DNA from: Anabaena sp. UHCC 0204 | Lineage (GTDB): Bacteria; Cyanobacteriota; Cyanobacteriia; Cyanobacteriales; Nostocaceae | Reading direction: 5' to 3' | NCBI RefSeq assembly: GCF_009711975.1 | Contig: NZ_VIKW01000019.1 | Coordinates: 1 to 64,000, forward strand | DNA: 64,000 nt | Part shown: positions 36,263-44,860 of the stretch, piece after piece | How the letters are laid out: each line of letters starts with the position of its first letter | Position numbering within the stretch: position 1 is the stretch's first letter | The notes under the pieces: generated by a model | What the model saw: the letters and a program-made list of their open reading frames with translations, nothing else | Database searches by the model: none | What the model was told of the DNA's origin: nothing | Made by a program: the position numbers and the translations under genes

Positions 36263-36285
36263 TTAGGGGCTTAGTCCCCTTTTTT
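36263..36285 (+). terminator. rho-independent terminator after M23 peptidase gene
   Basis: GGGG-CTTAGT-CCCC (36266-36279) followed by six T residues, 93 bases after the stop. The stem is short but GC-only. Confidence 0.6.
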
Positions 36286-36420
36286 ATCCATATCTGTATT
36301 AATTCTGTTATTGTATTCTGGGTGATTGATAGCATCCTTAATTAAACTTGGCTATCTGAAATTTTAGGTTTCTATCCAGAAACACATACTTTTATCTTTC
36401 CGCACTACCCAGGAGGTTTT

Positions 36421-36957
36421 ATGAGTATTGAAAAAATAGTAGAACAAGCACTTCAAGATGGTCATTTGACACCAGCAATGGAAGCAGAAGTGGGGCGCAT
36501 TTGCGATAACGCTTCAGAACTGTCAATTGAAGAGTATATGTCCTTAGATCGCCTTATGGGTGCATTGTTGACTGGTGAAGTCATAGCAGTACCTCGCAAA
36601 CAGTTTATTAACGTCATGGAAGAGTTGGTACTCACTGACGTAATCGCCAAGGTAGCAGAAATTGAAGCGACTAGTGAAAACTCTCTAGATGTGGGAGATA
36701 TAACGGCTTATGCGCTTAACCGTCTTCCCCCTTTATATGCGACTACAGAAGAAGGCGCTAAGTATCAACGTGAAAGAGCCAAAAAAGAACTTTATAGTCT
36801 CATCTCCCAACAAGTTAGCGAAGCCATATCTAGGTCTTTAGATAGACCGGAGTTCTTCCCAGAGCGTCAAGCTTTGAATAAAAGCACTGGTAATGAGGTC
36901 TTGACTCAAGTTAGTACATTACTCCAAGTTTATGCCCCTAGTTTTGAGCAAAAATAG
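36421..36957 (+). CDS. comFB: ComFB-family protein (cyclic dinucleotide receptor candidate)
   Basis: A 178-aa protein with the ComFB domain at about 58-125: RKQFINVMEELVLTDVIAKV, then LDVGDITAYALNRLPPLYATT. Cyanobacterial ComFB/CdgR proteins have been reported to bind cyclic di-AMP and influence competence, pili or cell size; that assignment comes from family knowledge. A strong AGGAGG ribosome binding site lies six bases before ATG, suggesting high expression. It has its own leader of about 135 bases after the upstream terminator. Confidence 0.9.
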   Translation: MSIEKIVEQALQDGHLTPAMEAEVGRICDNASELSIEEYMSLDRLMGALLTGEVIAVPRKQFINVMEELVLTDVIAKVAEIEATSENSLDVGDITAYALNRLPPLYATTEEGAKYQRERAKKELYSLISQQVSEAISRSLDRPEFFPERQALNKSTGNEVLTQVSTLLQVYAPSFEQK

Positions 36958-37156
36958 TTTTTCTCATGGGGATAGGGAAGAGGAAGGGAGCAGGTGAGCG
37001 ATCGCTATTCTCTTATTTCTGGTGTAGTTAAATCTTGATTATTCCAGATTCTGTAGTGAAAATAACAAACATTATGCCAAAATTTCTGTGTGTGCAGAAA
37101 TTGTTACAAAGTTTAGTACAATAATGTTTAACCGATAAGTATTTTTTCCTATTGAC

Positions 37157-38845
37157 ATGATAGCGGCTCAATTTCCTTGGCTTACCGCGATTGTCCTATT
37201 TCCACTCCTGGCATCCTTTCTCATCCCTGTATTGCCTGACAAAGACGGCAAACTTGTCAGATGGTATGCACTGGGCGTAGGTATCGCGGACTTTGTTTTC
37301 ATGTGTTATGCCTTTTGGAATCATTACGATGCCAATAATGCTAATTTTCAACTGGTAGAAAATTATGTCTGGATGCCTCAAATAGGCTTAAACTGGGCAG
37401 TTTCTATTGATGGTATTTCCGCCCCCCTGGTACTCTTAGCTGGATTTGTCACCACACTGGCGATTTTTTCAGCTTGGCAAGTTGACCGCAGACCACGCCT
37501 TTTCTACTTTCTCATGCTTGTGTTATATTCTGCACAAGTTGGGGTGTTTGTCGCCCAAGACTTGCTGTTATTTTTCATCATGTGGGAAGTTGAACTCATT
37601 CCCGTATACTTACTAGTTTGTATTTGGGGTGGACAACGGCGACGCTACGCAGCTACAAAATTTTTACTTTATACCGCAGCAGCTTCTATATTTATCTTGG
37701 TAGCAGCCCTAGCACTGGGGCTATATGGCGGTACAAATGTCACCTTCGATATCGCCGAACTTGCACATAAAGAATATCCCTTATCTCTCCAACTCCTACT
37801 ATATGCAGGTTTGTTAATTGCCTTTGGTGTAAAATTAGCTGTCTTCCCCTTGCATACTTGGCTACCAGATGCCCACGGTGAAGCTTCTTCTCCTGTATCT
37901 ATGATTTTGGCAGGTGTGTTGTTGAAAATGGGTGGATATGGACTAATTCGCCTAAATCTTGACCTACTGTCCGATGCCCACGTTTATTTTGCCCCGGTTC
38001 TCGTCATTCTCGGTGTTGTCAATATTATCTATGGTGCTTTAAATTCCTTTGCCCAAACGAATATGAAACGGCGTTTGGCTTATTCGTCAATTTCCCACAT
38101 GGGTTTTGTCTTAATCGGAATTGCATCTTTCACCGATTTGGGTATCAATGGCGCAATGTTGCAAATGATCTCACATGGTTTGATTGCTTCGGTGTTATTC
38201 TTCTTGGCAGGTGTAACCTACGATCGCTCTCGCACTATGATGATGTCAGAAATGGGTGGTATTGGTCAAGCAATGCCAAAAGTATTTGCCCTATTTACAA
38301 TCGGGGCAATGGCATCTTTGGCTTTACCGGGAATGAGTGGCTTTGTTGGTGAACTTTCGGTGTTTGTAGGGATCACAACTAGCGATGTTTACACTTCCAC
38401 ATTCTGCACCGTTACAGTTTTCCTCGCTGCTGTGGGAGTTATCCTCACACCTATTTATCTGCTTTCCATGCTGCGACAGGTATTTTACGGTTCTGGTGCA
38501 GCCCTGATATGTGATATTAACAATGCCGAGTTTGAAAATCAGGAAGATGAAGGAACGGCTTGTTTTGGAACAGATTGCCTTTTACCAACAGAAACAATTT
38601 ATACTGATGCCAGACCCCGCGAAGTGTTTATTGCCGCCTGTTTTCTGGTGTTGATTATTGGAATTGGTTTCTATCCAAAAGTGGCTATGCAAATGTATGA
38701 CGCGAAAACTGTAGCGGTAAATACTCATGTTCGCCAATCTTATACCATCATCTCCCAAACCAATCCTCATGTTTATGCTAGTGGATTTTTAAATCCGCAA
38801 ATTCCAGCAACTGAGTTAACTCCTGTTTTAGGAACTTTAAAATAG
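37157..38845 (+). CDS. ndhD: NAD(P)H-quinone oxidoreductase (NDH-1) chain 4
   Basis: A 562-aa proton-pumping membrane subunit of NDH-1 in the thylakoid, involved in respiration, cyclic electron flow and, depending on paralogue, CO2 uptake. About 14 helices. Hallmarks: [18 protein letters not shown] (the conserved Glu), [20 protein letters not shown], and [20 protein letters not shown] with the proton-channel Lys/His residues. The general sequence suits NdhD1/NdhD2 (respiratory type) rather than the CO2-uptake NdhD3/D4, judged by eye. The C-terminus after helix 14 is variable. Monocistronic here. Confidence 0.95.
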   Translation: MIAAQFPWLTAIVLFPLLASFLIPVLPDKDGKLVRWYALGVGIADFVFMCYAFWNHYDANNANFQLVENYVWMPQIGLNWAVSIDGISAPLVLLAGFVTTLAIFSAWQVDRRPRLFYFLMLVLYSAQVGVFVAQDLLLFFIMWEVELIPVYLLVCIWGGQRRRYAATKFLLYTAAASIFILVAALALGLYGGTNVTFDIAELAHKEYPLSLQLLLYAGLLIAFGVKLAVFPLHTWLPDAHGEASSPVSMILAGVLLKMGGYGLIRLNLDLLSDAHVYFAPVLVILGVVNIIYGALNSFAQTNMKRRLAYSSISHMGFVLIGIASFTDLGINGAMLQMISHGLIASVLFFLAGVTYDRSRTMMMSEMGGIGQAMPKVFALFTIGAMASLALPGMSGFVGELSVFVGITTSDVYTSTFCTVTVFLAAVGVILTPIYLLSMLRQVFYGSGAALICDINNAEFENQEDEGTACFGTDCLLPTETIYTDARPREVFIAACFLVLIIGIGFYPKVAMQMYDAKTVAVNTHVRQSYTIISQTNPHVYASGFLNPQIPATELTPVLGTLK

Positions 38846-38873
38846 GCAGTTTTCTCAAAATTCAAATAAAACT

Positions 38874-38958
38874 GGCGTTGTTGAATCAGAGTATGAAATT
38901 TAAAAATTAGATATCTTTAACTCTTAATTCTTTGCGCCTTTGCGCCTTTGCGTGAGGC
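38874..38958. repeat. MITE-like repeat with GGCGTTG end, truncated (copy 2)
   Basis: Left end GGCGTTGTTGAATC...GTATGAAATT and the heptad block TTTGCGCCTTTGCGCCTTTG are shared with 3210-3321 and 40559-40669, but the right terminal repeat is missing: the copy runs into unrelated sequence near GAGGCTACGCC. Confidence 0.7.
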
Positions 38959-38999
38959 TACGCCATAAAACTCTTGTCGGACGGGCATTTTGCCTGTCC

Positions 39000-39282
39000 A
39001 AAAATGAAAGTTTTAATGACTGGTTGAAATCTGAATCATTTTCTCCAGTGCGGGAAAAATTAATTTCCGAGTTAAAAAATAACGAAATACGAGTAATTAT
39101 TCAAACAGCAGATATAAAATTGTGGCGATTACCTTGGCATTTATGGGATTTGCTATCACTCTACCCACCAGCGGAAATCGCCGTCAGTACGATAGTGAAT
39201 TGAAAAATGGATTGCGGAAAGCGATCGCAGTAACGGGGGTTTTAGCGTTATTAGCAGCACAAACTTTGAAAAATAGAGGTTG
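39000..39282 (+). pseudogene. CHAT-domain protein remnant, frame-disrupted
   Basis: One frame reads NESFNDWLKSESFSPVREKL, then EIRVIIQTADIKLWRLPWHL, WDLLSLYPPAEIAVS and a stop near 39203. That is the start of a CHAT (caspase-like, TPR-associated) domain, where IR-x-I-IQT...L-PWHLWD...YP-x-AEIA is characteristic. The catalytic His/Cys part is absent. An overlapping frame continues (ELKNGLRKAIAVTGVLALLA to a stop at 39282), ending in a hydrophobic segment from an unidentified protein. It is probably a decayed or chimeric fragment; a MITE lies on each side. Confidence 0.6.
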
Positions 39283-39291
39283 AACAATTGT

Positions 39292-39367
39292 GTAGGTTGG
39301 TTTGACGTATGTTACCCAACATGATCAATCTTTTTGTTGGGTTGCGCTGTTACTTAAACCAACCTAC
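39292..39367. repeat. palindromic repeat, GTAGGTTGGTTT ends
   Basis: 76 bp with inverted ends GTAGGTTGGTTT and AAACCAACCTAC and an inner CCCAAC/GTTGGG pair. Related repeats occur at 50787-50861 and 53251-53293. Confidence 0.75.
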
Positions 39368-39376
39368 TTGTTCTAA

Positions 39377-39907
39377 TTATAAACTTGAAGTTTTCCCTGT
39401 TTCTGCTTGTGTTGCAATTGGCTGGACATCACTATATCCCATCTCACCAGCAATAGTTCGTAAAACAGAAATTTGACCTTGAAAATCTATTTCTTCAATT
39501 TTAGCAAGTAAACTATTAATTGCCTCAGTTGACTGATAATTATCTGGCATTCCTACCACTGTATCTCCCATAGCTTCTGCCCAAACATACCAAACAAACA
39601 ACTGATTATTTTCTTTTAATGCTCCATAAGCACGAGAATAGTTTGTATCTTTGCAGTTAACTATATCTCGCATAATTTCTAATTGTTCTTCATCCGATAA
39701 TTGCAAATAGTCTCCTACCAACATGGGAGCTAATTCTGGTTCTGCTGCTGAAGGGGCGGCTGGAGTCACAGTATCACCCATTTTTTCATAAACAAAATAT
39801 AGCCAAGCTAATTTGGCATCGGTATCTAAGCTATTAAACTCTTCTACTAAATTTTGAGTTGATTGACTTTGAGCTTGAGAAGCAGTTTTCTTGTAACTAG
39901 CAGTCAT
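39377..39907 (-). CDS. hcp: helical carotenoid protein (OCP N-terminal-domain homologue)
   Basis: A 176-aa all-helical protein matching the N-terminal domain of the orange carotenoid protein and lacking the C-terminal NTF2-like domain. Family pattern: FNSLDTDAKLAWLYFVYEKM, GDYLQLSDEEQLEIMRDIV, ALKENNQLFVWYVWAEAMGD, then QISVLRTIAGEMGYS at the end. HCPs bind a keto-carotenoid such as canthaxanthin; some quench singlet oxygen or phycobilisome excitation. Which HCP clade this is cannot be told by eye. Its own promoter lies in the 218-base gap shared with the divergent gene at 40126. Confidence 0.93.
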   Translation of the reverse strand: MTASYKKTASQAQSQSTQNLVEEFNSLDTDAKLAWLYFVYEKMGDTVTPAAPSAAEPELAPMLVGDYLQLSDEEQLEIMRDIVNCKDTNYSRAYGALKENNQLFVWYVWAEAMGDTVVGMPDNYQSTEAINSLLAKIEEIDFQGQISVLRTIAGEMGYSDVQPIATQAETGKTSSL

Positions 39908-40125
39908 AATTAATCCTCAGCCTAATTTAACTATTAAGACTTATAGGATTACCAAAATTTGCTAATAATTATCTACCTCCAAGAGAAGGATATTTATAAT
40001 TAGCTAATTTCCATGTTATCTCCCCTGTAAGATAGATATCAATTTCTCTCTAATGGCACAAGTTTTTAATAAAATGTTTTGATAAAATTACCCCAGCAAT
40101 GTAAATATAAATTAAGGTTGAAATT

Positions 40126-40488
40126 ATGCCTGATCAAGTGCAACCTAATAACAATCAAGCTTCTACCCATGATGCACAATTAGCTGCTGAACAAATAGCT
40201 AGTGGCGAAGAAAAAACACCAAAAGTAGATTTTGAAGCTGATTATGCAGCCGCACAGCAATTCAATGTCAGTGAAATTGATCGCACAGATAAAGGAAAAA
40301 CTGCGGCTGAAATTGCCACTGCACCTAAATATGAAATCTCTACACCAGAAGAGACAAAAACTCAAACACAGCCAACAAGTAATCCTGATGATTATTTAGA
40401 AATGGCTAAGGATATTGGCGCTTCCAGAACTGAGGCTGTGACTACTGTTAGTGATGATTTAGTCAAACAAGCTTTGCAAAATAGTTAA
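40126..40488 (+). CDS. conserved hypothetical acidic protein
   Basis: A 120-aa hydrophilic, Ala/Thr/Gln-rich, acidic and probably largely disordered protein without signal or membrane segment. The end (DDYLEMAKDIGASRTEAVTT then VSDDLVKQALQNS) looks helical. No family recognised. AAGGTTGAAATT before ATG gives a weak ribosome binding site. It is divergent from the helical carotenoid protein gene, which could mean shared regulation, but nothing else links them. Confidence 0.7.
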   Translation: MPDQVQPNNNQASTHDAQLAAEQIASGEEKTPKVDFEADYAAAQQFNVSEIDRTDKGKTAAEIATAPKYEISTPEETKTQTQPTSNPDDYLEMAKDIGASRTEAVTTVSDDLVKQALQNS

Positions 40489-40510
40489 CCCACTAATAAC
40501 TCAAATTGCT

Positions 40511-40560
40511 AGGTGATTGGTAATTGGTGATTGGTAATTGGTGATTGGTAATTGGTAAGG
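40511..40560. repeat. short tandem repeat (GGTGATTGGTAATT)n
   Basis: Three to four tandem GGTGATTGGTAATT units (two heptads each) directly abutting the MITE at 40559; another fragment, GGTAATTGGTGATTGGTAA, is at 40672-40690 just after it. STRR-type. Confidence 0.85.
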
Positions 40561-40669
40561 CGTTGCTGAATTGAGGTATAAATTCCTAAATTGAACCTTT
40601 AAAACTCTTACCTTTGCGTCTTTGCGCCTTTGCGTGAGACTAAAATTCATACCGTTAATCAGCAACGCC
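40559..40669. repeat. MITE-like repeat with GGCGTTGCTGA ends (copy 3)
   Basis: 111 bp with perfect 11-bp terminal inverted repeats GGCGTTGCTGA and TCAGCAACGCC and a heptad block CTTTGCGTCTTTGCGCC. It is inserted in a GGTAATTGGTGATT tandem repeat that continues on the other side. Confidence 0.88.
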
Positions 40670-40705
40670 ATTGGTAATTGGTGATTGGTAAGTAAATTCC
40701 AGTTC

Positions 40706-40830
40706 TCATCCTGTTAATCCTTCAATCCTGGATATCCTGATATGGCTTACGCCACGCTTCGCTATCAGACAAGTTACCTAATTAGTAGCTTGTTAATCCT
40801 TTAATCGGTGGACATCCTGATGCCGACAAC
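40706..40830. repeat. MITE fragments (AATCCTGGATATCCTGAT) with nested hairpin
   Basis: CATCCTGTTAATCCTTCAAT + CCTGGATATCCTGAT is the right half of the MITE family at 58-60 kb. It is followed by an inserted TATGGCTTACGCCACGCTTC + GCTATC and then AGACA. A second diverged piece (TTGTTAATCCTTTAATC...GACATCCTGATGCC) follows. Confidence 0.65.
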
Positions 40831-40886
40831 AACTCAAAATAAGCTAAAATGCAAACAGAGTAAGCATTTCCTACTTAACAACCATC

Positions 40887-41627
40887 ATGCTGGAGACTCT
40901 GCAAACACAGATTTATCAACTGGAACAATTCGCCAACAGCCTTGTTGCTAACCAACTTACCCATCTCAGCATCGTCAGTATTGCCATTATTTTTGCGGCT
41001 GGACTACTTACCAGCCTTACGCCCTGTATGTTGTCCATGCTGCCCATTACAATAGGCTATATAGGCGGTTATGAAGCTAAAAGCCGCCTCCAAGCCGCAG
41101 CCCAATCAACTTGGTTTGCCTTGGGATTAGCAACCACACTTGCAGGGATGGGAATCATAGCAGGTTTAGTTGGCAAAGTCTATGGTCAAATAGGAATTGG
41201 TTTACCAATTATTGTCAGCATTATTGCTATTATTATGGGACTGAACTTATTAGAAGCATTACCCATACAATTTCCTTCGTTAAATGAAACAAATTGGATT
41301 TCCTCAGATTTACCTCCCGGAGTCCGTTCCTACTCTCTTGGGTTAACATTTGGGTTAGTTGCTTCACCCTGTAGCACACCCGTTTTAGCCAGTTTATTAG
41401 GTTGGGTTGCTAATACCCAAGATTTATTTTTAGGCGCTGTTTTGCTACTTTCTTACACAGCGGGATATGTAACTCCATTAATTATAGCAGGTACTTTTAC
41501 TGCTGCCATTAAAAAACTATTAGAATTACGCCGTTGGTCTGGTTGGATAAATCCTGTAAGCGGTGCATTATTAGTAGGCTTTGGAGTTTTTTCTTTGCTT
41601 TCTCGCATTCCTATTGGCAATTTCTAG
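40887..41627 (+). CDS. ccdA: cytochrome c biogenesis protein CcdA
   Basis: A 246-aa membrane protein with six helices that carries reducing equivalents across the thylakoid/plasma membrane for heme attachment to apocytochromes c (system II). Redox cysteines: LTSLTPCMLSMLPITIGYIG (helix 1) and VASPCSTPVLASLLG (helix 4), spaced as expected. It is followed after three bases by ccs1, its functional partner. The N-terminal 30 residues are longer than in some homologues; the ATG at 40887 is the only good start. Confidence 0.95.
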   Translation: MLETLQTQIYQLEQFANSLVANQLTHLSIVSIAIIFAAGLLTSLTPCMLSMLPITIGYIGGYEAKSRLQAAAQSTWFALGLATTLAGMGIIAGLVGKVYGQIGIGLPIIVSIIAIIMGLNLLEALPIQFPSLNETNWISSDLPPGVRSYSLGLTFGLVASPCSTPVLASLLGWVANTQDLFLGAVLLLSYTAGYVTPLIIAGTFTAAIKKLLELRRWSGWINPVSGALLVGFGVFSLLSRIPIGNF

Positions 41628-41630
41628 ACA

Positions 41631-43019
41631 ATGACTTTAGATCAAACAACATCCGCAAAATTGAGTTGGTGGTTAAGACCATGGCGATTTATCCGCCGGG
41701 AAATTTTACCTGTATTAACTGATTTACGTTTAGCAATTATCCTCCTCTTAGTAATTGCCTTATTTAGCATTAGTGGTACTGTCATTGAACAAGGACAACC
41801 ACCTGCATTTTACCAATCTAACTATCCCGAACATCCAGCTTTATTTGGTTTTCTAACTTGGAAAGTTATTCAAGTAGTTGGATTAGATCATGTATATCGA
41901 ACCTGGTGGTTTTTGAGTTTATTAGTATTATTTGGAACTAGCTTAACAGCTTGTACATTTACCCGTCAATTACCAGCCCTTAAAGCTGCCCAAAGGTGGA
42001 AATATTATGAAGAACCTCGACAATTTACAAAATTAGCTTTGAGTGCAGAATTAGAGACTGCTTCTTTGCAATCACTTACACCGATTTTGCAGCAAAAAAG
42101 TTATCGGATCTTTCCCAGCACAAATCAAGAAAAAGATGATATTCTCTACGCCCGTAAAGGTATAGTTGGGCGCATTGGACCAATTATTGTCCATATTGGT
42201 ATCGTCGCCATTTTGCTTGGGGGAATTTGGGGTGCAATGACGGGATTTATGGCTCAGGAAATGATTTCTAGTGGCGATACATTCCAGGTAAAAAATATTG
42301 TTGATGCTGGACCTTGGTCATCTCAGGACGTATTAAAAGATTGGTCTTTGCGTGTAAATCGCTTTTGGATTGACTATACTCCTACGGGGGGAATTGACCA
42401 ATTTTATTCAGATATGTCTGTCTTGAATAATGAAGGTAAAGAAGTAGATCATGAAAAGATTTATGTTAACAAACCTCTGCGTTATCATGGTGTAGTTTTC
42501 TATCAAACAGATTGGGGAATTTCTAATGTTCGGGTGAGATTAAATAAAAGCCCGATTTTTCAATTACCAATGGTACCATTAGATACCAAAGGTAAAGGCA
42601 GACTTTGGGGAACTTGGATTCCCACAAAACCTGATTTAAGTGAAGGTGTTTCCCTCATAGCAAAAGATTTGCAAGGAATGGTTTTAATTTATGATGCTAA
42701 AGGTAAATTAGCTAATACTGTTCGTGCGGGAATGTCTATACCTGTGAATGGGGTAAATTTGAAAATTCTTGATGTCATTGGTAGCACCGGATTACAAATC
42801 AAATTTGATCCTGGTATTCCCATTGTTTATGCAGGGTTTGCTTTACTAATGTTAGGTGTGGTAATGAGTTATTTTTCCCATTCCCAAATTTGGGCTTTAC
42901 AAAAAGGTGATGCTCTTTATATAGGCGGAAAAACGAACCGCGCTCAAGTAGCTTTTGAGCAAGAAGTTTTGGGAATTTTAGATCAACTTAATTCTGTAAG
43001 TCACGCCAAAAAGTCCTAA
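41631..43019 (+). CDS. ccs1: cytochrome c biogenesis protein Ccs1/CcsB (ResB family)
   Basis: A 462-aa membrane protein; with CcsA it forms the system II heme lyase that delivers and attaches heme to cytochromes f, c6 and c550. Three N-terminal helices (about 32-50, 85-105 with [17 protein letters not shown], and 180-205), a large lumenal domain (about 210-400) and one C-terminal helix ([17 protein letters not shown], about 402-420). The conserved [15 protein letters not shown] and the His in [16 protein letters not shown] (heme ligand candidate) are present. Three bases separate it from ccdA; co-expression is evident. Confidence 0.95.
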   Translation: MTLDQTTSAKLSWWLRPWRFIRREILPVLTDLRLAIILLLVIALFSISGTVIEQGQPPAFYQSNYPEHPALFGFLTWKVIQVVGLDHVYRTWWFLSLLVLFGTSLTACTFTRQLPALKAAQRWKYYEEPRQFTKLALSAELETASLQSLTPILQQKSYRIFPSTNQEKDDILYARKGIVGRIGPIIVHIGIVAILLGGIWGAMTGFMAQEMISSGDTFQVKNIVDAGPWSSQDVLKDWSLRVNRFWIDYTPTGGIDQFYSDMSVLNNEGKEVDHEKIYVNKPLRYHGVVFYQTDWGISNVRVRLNKSPIFQLPMVPLDTKGKGRLWGTWIPTKPDLSEGVSLIAKDLQGMVLIYDAKGKLANTVRAGMSIPVNGVNLKILDVIGSTGLQIKFDPGIPIVYAGFALLMLGVVMSYFSHSQIWALQKGDALYIGGKTNRAQVAFEQEVLGILDQLNSVSHAKKS

Positions 43020-43036
43020 CTCATTCGTGAAAAATA

Positions 43037-43069
43037 ATAGCCCCGATTTCTTAGAGAAGTCGGGGCTAT
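43037..43069. terminator. bidirectional hairpin between ccs1 and hisG
   Basis: ATAGCCCCGA (43037-43046) and TCGGGGCTAT (43060-43069) form a 10-bp perfect stem in the 84-base gap between two convergent genes, and could terminate both. The loop TTTCTTAGAGAAG recalls the hairpin at 21897-21923. Confidence 0.65.
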
Positions 43070-43103
43070 GAAGATTGCTATAAAATCTGTTTATTTGATT
43101 TAA

Positions 43104-43748
43104 TTAAACTGTTGCTAAAATAGCATTTCGCATTTGTTCAATCAATGGATGTAAATTACCTGTATTTAGACGATAACTTAAAGGATGAACAATTAGCCTG
43201 GCTGTACTTTCATACAAAGTTGCAATCTCAATTAAACCATTTTCCTTTAAAGTTTTTCCCGTCGAAACTATATCAACAATTGCTTCGGACATTCCCGTAA
43301 TTGGACCTAATTCCACAGAACCATACAAAGGTACAATTTCTATAGGTAAATCCAAACCTTGAAAATACTCTCGCGCACAATTTACATATTTAGATGCAAC
43401 TCGACCATGAGCAGGTAAATCTAGCGGTGATTTGTAGGAACTATCTGCTTTTACTGCTACAGACATCCGACAATATCCAAATTGTAAATCTACTAATTGG
43501 GCAACTTGGGGTTGTTTTTCTCTGAGGACATCGTAACCCACAATTCCCAATTGTGCCTGACCATATTCTACATAAACAGGTACATCCTGCGCTCGGACTA
43601 ACAGCCCTTTTGCTTGTCCACTAGCATCAGGAATTTGCAATTGGCGATTTCCTGATTCTAAGAAAGCACTAAAGTCTAATCCCGCAGATTTTAATAGGCG
43701 GATACTAGGTTTAAGTAGTTCCCCTTTTGGTATTGCAACAGTTAACAT
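43104..43748 (-). CDS. hisG: ATP phosphoribosyltransferase, short form
   Basis: Catalyses ATP plus PRPP to phosphoribosyl-ATP, the first histidine step. At 214 aa it is the HisG_S short form that lacks the C-terminal regulatory domain and needs HisZ (encoded elsewhere). Seen: [20 protein letters not shown] at the start, [20 protein letters not shown], the [14 protein letters not shown] segment, and [20 protein letters not shown], the PRPP-binding signature. Complete. Divergent from the response regulator gene at 43821 with a 72-base spacer. Confidence 0.96.
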   Translation of the reverse strand: MLTVAIPKGELLKPSIRLLKSAGLDFSAFLESGNRQLQIPDASGQAKGLLVRAQDVPVYVEYGQAQLGIVGYDVLREKQPQVAQLVDLQFGYCRMSVAVKADSSYKSPLDLPAHGRVASKYVNCAREYFQGLDLPIEIVPLYGSVELGPITGMSEAIVDIVSTGKTLKENGLIEIATLYESTARLIVHPLSYRLNTGNLHPLIEQMRNAILATV

Positions 43749-43820
43749 TCTTGTTTTTGGTGTCCTTGATGTGTTTGCAGTTCACTATATTGAGAATATA
43801 TCTATATTGCTGCTAACAAG

Positions 43821-44513
43821 ATGAAAATTTTATTAGTTGATGATGAAGTCGAATTAACTGACCCATTGAGTCGTTTGCTAACTCGTGAAGGTTACAGTGT
43901 CAATGCTACTTATGATGGAACAAGTGGAAGCACTTTAGCACAATCTGGTAGTTATGACTTACTCATTTTAGATTGGATGCTGCCAGGAAAAACGGGGTTA
44001 GAGATATGTCAGGAACTGCGCTGTCAAGGTAAAACAACTCCTGTGCTGTTTCTGACTGCAAAAGATACTCTTGATGACCGAGTACAAGGTTTAGACGCAG
44101 GTGCTGATGATTATCTAGTCAAACCTTTTGAATTACGAGAATTACTAGCCAGAGTCCGGGCTTTGTTGCGTCGCGCTGGGGCAGAATCCCATAGTAATAT
44201 CACAGGAAAGTTAGTTGTTGCAGATTTAGAACTAGATATAGAAAATCAAATAGCTTATCGTCACACTAGAATTATTGAACTTTCTCAAAAAGAAAGCCAG
44301 TTGTTACAATACTTCATGGAAAATACTGGACAATTGCTAACTCATAGTCAGATTTTGCTACATCTATGGCAAAATGAGGAACAACCTAGTAGCAATGTCA
44401 TTGCGGCTTTAATTCGTCTATTGCGTCGGAAAGTAGAAGTAATGGGTGAAACTCCACTGATTCACACTGTTTATGGTAAAGGTTATCGTTTTGGATCTGC
44501 TGTAAGTGAATAA
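43821..44513 (+). CDS. OmpR-family response regulator (RppA-like)
   Basis: A 230-aa two-component regulator. Receiver: DDE triad start LLVDDEVELT, phospho-acceptor D51 (LILDWMLPGKTG), T80 and K102 (DYLVKPFE). The DNA-binding winged helix is at about 130-228 (LELDIENQIAYR..., NVIAALIRLLRRKVE, IHTVYGKGYRFG). It most resembles the cyanobacterial RppA group linked to photosynthetic gene expression and metal response, but the matching RppB kinase is not adjacent; the next gene is a multidomain hybrid kinase 347 bases on. No symbol given for that reason. Confidence 0.92.
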   Translation: MKILLVDDEVELTDPLSRLLTREGYSVNATYDGTSGSTLAQSGSYDLLILDWMLPGKTGLEICQELRCQGKTTPVLFLTAKDTLDDRVQGLDAGADDYLVKPFELRELLARVRALLRRAGAESHSNITGKLVVADLELDIENQIAYRHTRIIELSQKESQLLQYFMENTGQLLTHSQILLHLWQNEEQPSSNVIAALIRLLRRKVEVMGETPLIHTVYGKGYRFGSAVSE

Positions 44514-44586
44514 ATTTAGCCTAATATTTACTAATGATTTTAATTAATTTATCAAATATAAGTAGAACGGACTAAATAATTCCAGG

Positions 44587-44639
44587 TTTGTAGTGAGGAC
44601 TTTAGTCCTCATTTAAGGGCTGAAGCCCTTACTACCAAA
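44587..44639. repeat. double-hairpin repeat (GAGGACTTTAGTCCTC, AAGGGCTGAAGCCCTT)
   Basis: Two consecutive perfect hairpins at 44595-44610 and 44615-44630, framed by the inverted pair TTTGTAGT/ACTACCAAA. A common cyanobacterial spacer repeat type. Confidence 0.75.
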
Positions 44640-44698
44640 TCATCTCAATATTTTTACATTACTTAATCTAAGTTGATTTCTTTTTGTCTAGTTACTTA

Positions 44699-44791
44699 TA
44701 GGACTTACGCACAAGTTACGGAATAATGAACCACGAAGACACGAAGAACACGAAGGAATGAGAGTTTCAGAGATATTTTGCGTAAGTCCTA
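44699..44791. repeat. MITE with TAGGACTTACGCA terminal inverted repeats
   Basis: 93 bp with perfect 13-bp ends TAGGACTTACGCA (44699-44711) and TGCGTAAGTCCTA (44779-44791), and a core of CCACGAAGACACGAAGAACA repeats. TA at each end fits a TA target duplication. The gap 44514-44860 holds only this, the double hairpin and AT-rich sequence. Confidence 0.85.
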
Positions 44792-44860
44792 ACTTATATA
44801 AATATTAACTCTTTTTTTTGCTTCTTGAACCAACTCTTTATTCAACCAACCTGAAATAAT

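Noticed and set aside
36180-36420. Riboswitch in the leader of the ComFB gene
   Set aside because: Considered a cyclic-dinucleotide riboswitch because of the product, but no known consensus was recognised; only a terminator hairpin for the upstream gene is supported.
38940-39203. Complete 87-aa gene
   Set aside because: Its N-terminal 20 residues come from the MITE heptad block and a small palindrome, and the rest is only the beginning of a CHAT domain, so it is treated as a remnant.
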